NCBI GenBank assembly: GCA_009843625.1
Contig: VYDD01000078.1
Span: forward strand, 1 to 5,601
Length of the DNA stretch: 5,601 nt
Source: Gammaproteobacteria bacterium
GTDB taxonomy: Bacteria > Gemmatimonadota > Gemmatimonadetes > Longimicrobiales > Gaopeijiaceae
Reading direction: 5' to 3'
Both the position numbers and the translations under genes were made by a program. Every line of letters starts with the position of its first letter. The stretch's first letter is position 1. Positions 1 through 4,096 of this stretch are shown here, one piece after another. The notes beneath the pieces are model-generated. The model saw only the letters and a program-made list of their open reading frames with translations, had not been told where the DNA came from and ran no database searches.

Positions 1-159
1 GTTGCCCGCATCGGGAACAACCTGAACCAGCTCGCGCGCTGGGCGAACACGCACACCTCGACGGCCAGGGCCGTCACGGTGATCGCCAACCTCGTGGCGT
101 TCGAGCGGTCACTGCGTGAGGTTGCCCGCTTCCGCGGAGAGGGCGGCGATGCACATTAG
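1..159 (+). CDS. mobC: MobC-like mobilization accessory protein, C-terminal part (5' end outside window)
   Basis: The frame is open from the left edge to a TAG at 157-159 and gives the last 52 residues. They include 'RIGNNLNQLARWAN' near residues 3-16, the signature of the C-terminal region of bacterial MobC proteins (PF05713 type), followed by a helical stretch and a short 'GEGGDAH' tail. Proteins of this family bind near oriT and help the relaxase form the relaxosome; in ColE1 the counterpart is MbeC, located directly before the relaxase gene. Here the stop codon overlaps the relaxase start by 11 nt, which fits translational coupling within one operon. The start codon, DNA-binding N-terminus and any oriT lie to the left of the window. 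The family call is strong from the motif and its position; the exact DNA target is unknown. Confidence 0.88.
   Translation, partial: VARIGNNLNQLARWANTHTSTARAVTVIANLVAFERSLREVARFRGEGGDAH
136..143 (+). promoter_or_regulatory. Ribosome binding site of mobA
   Basis: GGAGAGGG lies 5 nt before the ATG at 149, inside the 3' end of mobC. It decides the relaxase start: the in-frame ATG at 116 has no comparable purine-rich sequence in front, and the 11 extra residues it would add lie before the conserved 'MHISCAKRGTGSARAAADYL' beginning. Confidence 0.75.
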
Positions 160-1696
160 CTGCGCCAAGCGCGGCACCGGCTCCGCCCGGGCCGCGGCCG
201 ACTACCTCGTCGGCGAGCGCGATGCCGCCGGGCTGGTGCGTCCGGGCGTCGATGTGCTGCGCGGGAACCCCGACCATGTCGCCGCTCTCGCCGACTCGCT
301 CGGCTTCGAGCACAAGTACACCTCGCTCGTGATCGCGTGGGCGCCGGAGGACCGCCCGACCGACGAGCAGATCGGGGCCGTCCTCGACGAGTTCGAGAAG
401 ACGGCCTGGGCGGGCCTGGAGCCCGACCGCTATGCCTGGACGGCGGTCCTGCACCGCGAGGACGGCGATGGCGTGCATGTGCACGTCCTCACCGCGCGCT
501 GCGACCTGGAGACCGGCCGCAGCCTGAACATCGCGCCACCCGGCTGGGAGAAGACCTTCGACGCGCTACGCGACGCCTTCAACCACCAGCACGGCTGGGC
601 TCGCCCCGACGACCCGGCGCGGGCCAGGGAGCACCAGCCCGGCCATCGCGCCTACATCGAGGCGGCGAGGCTGCGGGCCGGCCTCGAGCATGAACCCGGC
701 CCCCGCGAGTTGATCCGCGACTACCTGCTGCAGCGGGTCGAGCACGGCGCGGTGCGGAACCGCGCCGATGTGGTCGCCTCCCTGGAGGAGGCCGGCTTCG
801 AGGTGCCCCGGCAGGGCAAGGACTATCTGACCGCCCGCGATCCCGACAGCGGGAAGCGGTGGCGGCTGAAAGGAGCGTTGTATGAACACGACTTCCAACC
901 GGAACGACGGGAGCGCCCGCGTGCGGAGCCGGATGGCGGCCGACCGGCAGCGGTTCGAGGAGATAGCAGCGAGCGAGCTGCGGCTGCTTGGCGAGAACTT
1001 GCGCGCCGTCGCGAACGGCGCGCTGCGTACCATCGAAGGCGATACGGCCGCGATGGTCGGGCGGACGCGCGTCATCCTGCTGAACGCGTGGCTGCGTCCC
1101 CTGGTGGTCGGCCTGAGCCTTTTTCTCGCGTTCAGCGGCGGGAGCTGGGGGCTGATGCACTGGTTGTCGACGAGAATCCAGAGCCGCATCGAAACCCTGG
1201 CCACGCTGCACGTCCGAATCGAACAGGGACGGGAGACCCTGGCCGAGATCGAGGACACGACGTGGGGCGTGACGCTGCGGGAGATCGACGGGGAACGCTT
1301 CGTGGTGCTGCCGGACGGGACGCTGGACGATCCGCCCTGGACCGTGGGCGTGCGGCCTGCCTTGAAGCTGCCGAGCGAGTGAGGGAGCTGTATGACCGAG
1401 CTAGAGGGACAGCTGACGGCCGCCTTGGAGCGGTTGTCCGCGCAGTTCACGACGGAACAGCAGCAGCGCGCCGAGGAGCAGCAGCGGCACTCCGAGGAGC
1501 TCGGAGCCTTGCGGCGGCAAAACGAGCAGCAGGCCGTTCAGGTCGAAGCCTTGCGGCAGCAGGTCGAGCGGCTCGACGGGCTGGTGACACCCTTGGCCCA
1601 GGACTACGAGACGCTCGCCGACGCGTTGCGCGAGCTCTGGACGTGATGCGTCGGCGCGGCCGGACCCCAGATCGGGATCATGGTCCTAGCCGCTGA
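149..1696 (+). CDS. mobA: MobA relaxase, ColE1 MbeA-like (MOBP class)
   Basis: This is the DNA-nicking relaxase that starts plasmid mobilization: it cuts oriT and stays covalently bound to the 5' end through a tyrosine. From the ATG at 149 the protein has 515 residues. Visible motifs are 'AAADYL' with candidate catalytic Tyr19; 'EHKYTS' at 54-59; the metal site 'HREDGDGVHVHV' with His102, His110 and His112; and 'RLKGALYEHDF' near residue 240. These line up with ColE1 MbeA as I know it (Tyr19, 'KKYTSG', 'RLKGAIYEQDF'), although MbeA has an HEN triad at the metal site. Residues beyond about 245 are Arg/Ala/Gly-rich and weakly structured, and are encoded by DNA that also encodes mobB and mobD in the +1 frame, so that tail is probably shaped by the overlap. 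The start at 149 is chosen for its ribosome binding site and overlaps mobC; 116 is the longer alternative. Confidence 0.93.
   Translation: MHISCAKRGTGSARAAADYLVGERDAAGLVRPGVDVLRGNPDHVAALADSLGFEHKYTSLVIAWAPEDRPTDEQIGAVLDEFEKTAWAGLEPDRYAWTAVLHREDGDGVHVHVLTARCDLETGRSLNIAPPGWEKTFDALRDAFNHQHGWARPDDPARAREHQPGHRAYIEAARLRAGLEHEPGPRELIRDYLLQRVEHGAVRNRADVVASLEEAGFEVPRQGKDYLTARDPDSGKRWRLKGALYEHDFQPERRERPRAEPDGGRPAAVRGDSSERAAAAWRELARRRERRAAYHRRRYGRDGRADARHPAERVAASPGGRPEPFSRVQRRELGADALVVDENPEPHRNPGHAARPNRTGTGDPGRDRGHDVGRDAAGDRRGTLRGAAGRDAGRSALDRGRAACLEAAERVRELYDRARGTADGRLGAVVRAVHDGTAAARRGAAAALRGARSLAAAKRAAGRSGRSLAAAGRAARRAGDTLGPGLRDARRRVARALDVMRRRGRTPDRDHGPSR
869..875 (+). promoter_or_regulatory. Internal ribosome binding site of mobB within mobA
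   Basis: AAAGGAG stands 6 nt before the ATG at 882, a near-ideal Shine-Dalgarno arrangement placed inside the mobA codons for the conserved 'LKGALYEH' segment. It is the main local evidence that the nested frame is really translated. Confidence 0.8.
882..1382 (+). CDS. mobB: MobB/MbeB-like mobilization membrane protein, nested in mobA
   Basis: This 166-residue protein is read in the +1 frame relative to mobA and lies completely inside it. An N-terminal amphipathic segment (about residues 20-60, 'FEEIAASELRLLGENLRAV') resembles the conserved N-terminus of MbeB. A hydrophobic, likely membrane-spanning stretch follows at about 73-95 ('PLVVGLSLFLAFSG'), then a probable coiled coil at 98-122. The C-terminal domain begins 'TWGVTL' and includes 'ERFVVLPDGT' and 'WTVG', a pattern I associate with MobB proteins of ColE1-like mobilization regions. 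The family is thought to tether or stabilise the relaxosome at the membrane near the helper coupling protein. It starts at an ATG with a strong ribosome binding site and ends 9 nt before the mobD ATG. The coherent membrane topology argues against it being a chance frame. Confidence 0.88.
   Translation: MNTTSNRNDGSARVRSRMAADRQRFEEIAASELRLLGENLRAVANGALRTIEGDTAAMVGRTRVILLNAWLRPLVVGLSLFLAFSGGSWGLMHWLSTRIQSRIETLATLHVRIEQGRETLAEIEDTTWGVTLREIDGERFVVLPDGTLDDPPWTVGVRPALKLPSE
1383..1387 (+). promoter_or_regulatory. Ribosome binding site of mobD
   Basis: GGGAG follows directly after the mobB TGA (1380-1382) and is 4 nt before the mobD ATG at 1392, which suggests coupled translation of mobB and mobD. 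Confidence 0.65.
1392..1646 (+). CDS. mobD: MobD/MbeD-like coiled-coil mobilization protein, nested in mobA
   Basis: This 84-residue protein also lies inside the 3' end of mobA in the +1 frame. It opens with 'MTELEGQLTAALERL', closely matching the start of MbeD/MobD proteins (PF04899 type, 'MTELE.QLL.ALE.L'). Most of the rest is a Gln/Glu-rich heptad-like coiled coil (about residues 15-65, for example 'QQQRAEEQQRHSEELGALRR'). In ColE1, MbeD is required for mobilization and has been linked to entry exclusion. The length agrees with the family (roughly 70-90 residues). The stop TGA at 1644-1646 precedes the mobA stop by 50 nt. The last codons ('DYETLA....ELW') are repeated in a second copy at 3149-3193. 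Confidence 0.88.
   Translation: MTELEGQLTAALERLSAQFTTEQQQRAEEQQRHSEELGALRRQNEQQAVQVEALRQQVERLDGLVTPLAQDYETLADALRELWT
1597..1696 (+). repeat. Direct repeat copy A: mobA/mobD 3' end
   Basis: This is the intact copy of a ~95-100 bp sequence that reappears at 3143-3237. It starts at CCCAGGACTACGAGACGCTC and runs to the mobA TGA. By eye the two copies are about 80% identical with a few small indels; shared blocks include GACTACGAGACGCTCGCCG, CGAGCTCTGGA and AGCCGCTGA. Homology ends at the mobA stop codon in both copies. Confidence 0.85.
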
Positions 1697-1821
1697 GGCT
1701 TCTCGGCAAGTAAACCCCGCTTCCTCGTCGCCGGCCGGCAAAGCCGGATACTTGGCTCGCACCGACTTCGGGGGCCTCGCGGGTCTCAAAAGGGATCGGA
1801 CTTGATGAGGTTGACGGTTCC
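1697..1821. other. Convergent intergenic spacer between mobA and the HNH gene
   Basis: This 125-bp spacer separates two genes that point toward each other. I see no gene in it. The only hairpin I find is short (CCGGC at 1735-1739 with GCCGG at 1743-1747, loop AAA) and has no T-run, so it cannot be called a terminator with confidence. The sequence immediately after the mobA stop does not match what follows repeat copy B at 3238, so this is one side of the cargo junction. Confidence 0.6.
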
Positions 1822-3045
1822 TTAGAGCTTCTTCCAAACGTGCTCCGCGCGCACGGCCAGTACCCGAACGATCTCACCTGATCCGCTCACGCGAAGATAG
1901 ATCCCTTCGCCAAGGCAGAACTCCTCCCTCATCCCCCCTGACGCGATCTCCGACCGGATCGGAGCCAGCGTTTTGACGACATCTTCGATGTCCATCCCTA
2001 TGTACCGACCGTCGCGCGCGAACAGTTTCCATCCTCCTCCGCCCGAGTCGTAGGCGAAATCCTTGGCCCTTTCTGCCTCTCGGAACGCTTTCGCCTCCCG
2101 CTCGGTTTCAAAGCTAAGCAGAGGACGGTAGCTCGTCGAGACCGGCATGTCTTCGATTCCCCAGACCTTGAACCGGCGGCTTTCCACATCGTTCACGCCG
2201 ATTTCGAAGAGCGATCCGAAGACCCTGGTCGACAGCGTCGCGCCAATACTGAACAGGCCGTCAAGATGGACGAAACAGCGCACGCCCTCGCCGCCACTTG
2301 ACAGAACGAGATAGTGCTTGACGCCCTCGTAGCCGAGAAAGTTCGATAACGGCGCCATGACTCCGCGATCGAATCCGTTGCCGATCACGTAGCGCTCGAC
2401 CTCATCGAACCGAGCCTCTCTGAGAATCGTGGCGATCTGCTTTGCGTCGCCCGATTCAACGTAATCGGGTATCCGGTCGACGGCGAACTCGTAGGCGATC
2501 TTGAGAAGCCCGATCTTGAAGTTCCGCAGATCCAGAGTCAATTCGCCGGTGAGCCCCCCTTCGCTGGAAGTCACCGTCTTCTGCATCGTGCCCAAGGCTT
2601 CCTCGGCTGACCCACCGAGCCTCTTCGCGATTGTCCTGACTATTGGCTCGACCTTGTGCTCGTCCGCCCGATCCACCGATATCGTGACGCCGACCCGGCC
2701 GTCAGGCAGGTTCTTTTGCCCGGTTTCCGTGAGGAAGTATGGAGTCAGGCGTCCTCCCGGCCCGATCCTTATCCGCATCTTCCGATCTGGGTCGCTCCGC
2801 AGCCTATATTCCCCGGCGAACGGGTTCGGCGGTTTCTTGGCTTTTCCTCCCAACCCATGTACCAACCGGAACATCTTTGAGAGATCGTGGTTGACGAGAG
2901 CGGCATCCACGCGTGCGCCCAGCTTCGAATTGCAGTCCACGCACACCATCTGCTTCCGCACGTAGCACCCGCCCAGCGCCTCTGGGATAACGTGCTCCAC
3001 CGAATACCGAACGTCCGTCCGGTGGCATATCGCGCAAACGCCCAC
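1822..3045 (-). CDS. HNH endonuclease-like protein with long uncharacterised C-terminal region
   Basis: From the GTG at 3045 the protein has 407 residues. The N-terminal ~45 residues form a zinc-type HNH module: C4-x2-C7, then 'SVEHVIPEALGG' with His18, then C35-x2-C38 followed at once by Asn39 ('CVDCNSKLG'). This is the HNH_5-like pattern of metal-dependent DNA nucleases in which the histidine and the last Asn belong to the beta-beta-alpha metal fold. The remaining ~360 residues are mixed alpha/beta, with no membrane segment, and I do not recognise them; they could be a sensor or DNA-binding part. The GTG is preferred because AGGAG sits 5 nt before it and puts the first Cys pair at residue 4, as is common in this family; the ATG at 3078 has no ribosome binding site. 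The gene is convergent to mob and bracketed by two mobA 3' ends. A defence or mobile-nuclease role is inferred. Confidence 0.85.
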   Translation of the reverse strand: MGVCAICHRTDVRYSVEHVIPEALGGCYVRKQMVCVDCNSKLGARVDAALVNHDLSKMFRLVHGLGGKAKKPPNPFAGEYRLRSDPDRKMRIRIGPGGRLTPYFLTETGQKNLPDGRVGVTISVDRADEHKVEPIVRTIAKRLGGSAEEALGTMQKTVTSSEGGLTGELTLDLRNFKIGLLKIAYEFAVDRIPDYVESGDAKQIATILREARFDEVERYVIGNGFDRGVMAPLSNFLGYEGVKHYLVLSSGGEGVRCFVHLDGLFSIGATLSTRVFGSLFEIGVNDVESRRFKVWGIEDMPVSTSYRPLLSFETEREAKAFREAERAKDFAYDSGGGGWKLFARDGRYIGMDIEDVVKTLAPIRSEIASGGMREEFCLGEGIYLRVSGSGEIVRVLAVRAEHVWKKL

Positions 3046-3050
3046 TCTCT

Positions 3051-3055
3051 CTCCT
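3051..3055 (-). promoter_or_regulatory. Ribosome binding site of the HNH gene
   Basis: On the minus strand AGGAG is followed by AGAGA and then the GTG at 3045-3043, a 5-nt spacing. It favours this GTG over the ATG at 3078. Confidence 0.6.
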
Positions 3056-3142
3056 GTCGTGGCCCTAGGCGCGTGCATCGGTCTGTCGCTGGGGCCCCGG
3101 GACCGTAGGAAGGCTACTCCGGGCGGATGCCGCCATTTGCGT

Positions 3143-3237
3143 CCCAGGGACTACGAGACGCTCGCCGCGACGTCGCACGAGCTCTGGAGGTGATGCGCCA
3201 GCGCGGCCAGGGGCGGGATCAGGGTCGGAGCCGCTGA
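3143..3237 (+). pseudogene. Second mobA/mobD 3'-end fragment (direct repeat copy B)
   Basis: This is a detached, diverged copy of the last ~95-100 bp of the mob operon with no start or upstream part. In the mobA frame it reads 'GLRDARRDVARALEVMRQRG' and continues to a TGA at 3235-3237 (copy A: 'GLRDARRRVARALDVMRRRG'). In the mobD frame it reads 'DYETLAATSHELWR' to a TGA at 3191-3193 (copy A: 'DYETLADALRELWT'). Both overlapping frames and both stops are kept although about a fifth of the bases differ. It therefore looks like the end of a related mob operon rather than a copy that decayed in place. Homology starts abruptly at about 3143. It cannot make a relaxase; it is a recombination scar. 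Confidence 0.85.
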
Positions 3238-3270
3238 CCTACCCCACGCGCTGACAAGCATCGCACCCGA

Positions 3271-3305
3271 GCGTTCCTTCCCGAGCGGCTATTCTCGAGT
3301 GCCGC
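3271..3305. repeat. 35-bp direct repeat, copy 1
   Basis: This sequence recurs at 3953-3987 in the same orientation with 29 of 35 bases identical; five of the six differences are transitions. The right half is best kept (TCGAGTGCCGC identical in both). The two copies bracket the small orphan gene at 3403-3798. Copy 1 begins 33 nt after the end of the mobA remnant. I do not recognise the element. Confidence 0.7.
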
Positions 3306-3402
3306 TGCGCACGCCGACACGCGCCCGAGTTGGGCCTCTCCGACCGAGACCGGTCCGCACGCAGGTTCCGATAGCACGACCGGGACGGGTCCGGGCGCTC
3401 TA

Positions 3403-3798
3403 CTACCTTCCCGGACTCTGTCGGGTGAACACCCCGGTGCCGAACCCGGCGCCGAACATCTCGTCCACCAAACACTCTGCCCGCCGCCATTCCTCCGGGC
3501 TCGGCTCCCGGTGCCTCGGGCCTTCCCCCCGGTGCTCGGCCTCTTTCCACTCCGCCACCGCCAGCGCCACTCCGACCAAAAAAGACCGCACGCCCGCGGG
3601 GTCATCCTCCCGTTGCGCGGCCACGATCCGGTTGAATTCCGCGCGATCCTGCTCGAACAGTTCCCAGGGAACCCAGTTATCGCACGTTGCGCAACGCAGC
3701 CCCGGATCCCCTGGCGCCGGCACACGCCATGCTCGCACCGCGCATCCGCACCGCATCCAATCTTCCATAAAGCCCGAGGGCAGGCGGCTCTTGTCCAT
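3403..3798 (-). CDS. Hypothetical protein, 131 aa, with two CxC/CxxC cysteine pairs
   Basis: I do not recognise this protein. It carries 'CGC' (Cys17, Cys19) and 'CATC' (Cys36, Cys39) in the first 40 residues, a spacing that could bind one zinc ion. An acidic, probably helical region follows at about 44-85 ('WELFEQDRAEFNRIVAAQRE', 'FLVGVALAVAEWKEAEHRGE'), then a C-terminal segment 'AECLVDEMFGAGFGTGVF'. No signal peptide or clear membrane span is visible. The frame has a TAG three codons before the ATG at 3798, so that ATG is the earliest start; the preceding GGGGG is only a weak ribosome binding site, and ATGs at residues 11 and 15 are alternatives. The amino-acid composition is more protein-like than the competing Arg/Pro-rich frames over the same DNA. 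It is on the same strand as the HNH and methyltransferase genes. Confidence 0.6.
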   Translation of the reverse strand: MDKSRLPSGFMEDWMRCGCAVRAWRVPAPGDPGLRCATCDNWVPWELFEQDRAEFNRIVAAQREDDPAGVRSFLVGVALAVAEWKEAEHRGEGPRHREPSPEEWRRAECLVDEMFGAGFGTGVFTRQSPGR

Positions 3799-4096
3799 CC
3801 CCCGATGCTACCCCAAGTGCTTCGGACAAAAAGGATTATCGCAGCCCGCCCTGGGGCCCCGCAGAGCACGCAATCTTGCGGCAGCGAATGGAGCAGCAGC
3901 CCGTGGCGAACGCGATGTGCGGCGGCAGTTCGAGCGGCTCGACCGTCCGACGGCATTCCCTCCTGAGCAGCGATTTTCGAGTGCCGCATCGGATTGCGGC
4001 GGAGGATGCGGCGATTGCTCGGCGCGCCCGATCCACCTACCTACCGTTCGCGCCTTAGACTGCAATCAGCAGGAGCCGCATCCTGAGCTTTCCCCA
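3799..4096. other. Gene-free gap with a frame-broken Cys-rich trace and repeat copy 2
   Basis: No intact gene is convincing here. On the minus strand, 'DCVLCGAP' (about 3875-3852) and, in another frame, 'AGCDNPFCPKHLG' ending at TAG 3810-3808 would together form a small zinc-binding knuckle if joined by a single frameshift near the GGGGCCCC run. This may be the remnant of a short Cys-rich protein. The part from 3953 to 3987 is the second 35-bp repeat copy. The stretch between it and the methyltransferase stop at 4097 shows no terminator or RNA that I can identify. Confidence 0.4.
3953..3987. repeat. 35-bp direct repeat, copy 2
   Basis: This is the partner of 3271-3305. Similarity falls off sharply on the right (after GTGCCGC) and is weak on the left, so the repeat has defined limits. 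On the minus strand it contains CAGGAGGGAATG, which resembles a ribosome binding site too close to an ATG; copy 1 lacks the ATG (ACG instead), so a shared start function is unlikely. Confidence 0.7.

Noticed and set aside
116..148. Upstream ATG start for mobA
   Set aside because: There is no ribosome binding site before it and the extra residues lie before the conserved relaxase beginning; the ATG at 149 has a good site.
566..1450. Long open frame on the minus strand opposite mobA/mobB (294 codons)
   Set aside because: It lies antisense to two well-supported genes, has Arg/Ser/Pro-rich composition without motifs, and is the usual by-product of high GC content.
1735..1747. CCGGC-AAA-GCCGG hairpin as a bidirectional terminator
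   Set aside because: The stem is only 5 bp with a 3-nt loop and there is no T-run on either side.
3046..3078. ATG at 3078 as the HNH gene start
   Set aside because: No ribosome binding site precedes it; the GTG at 3045 has AGGAG at 5 nt and the family usually begins just before the first Cys pair. It remains possible.
3079..3105. CGGTC...GACCG dyad with a GGGGCCCC palindrome upstream of the HNH gene
   Set aside because: The two symmetric parts do not share a centre, and such short palindromes are common in GC-rich DNA; there is not enough support for an operator call.
3219..3989. 256-codon minus-strand frame over the orphan gene
   Set aside because: It competes with the 3403-3798 frame, which is more protein-like; only its short 'DCVLCGAP' part looks meaningful and is reported separately.
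3238..4096. Integron cassette with attC sites around the orphan gene
   Set aside because: I could not find the GTTRRRY / RYYYAAC core sites, and the 35-bp repeats are direct rather than imperfect palindromes of attC type.
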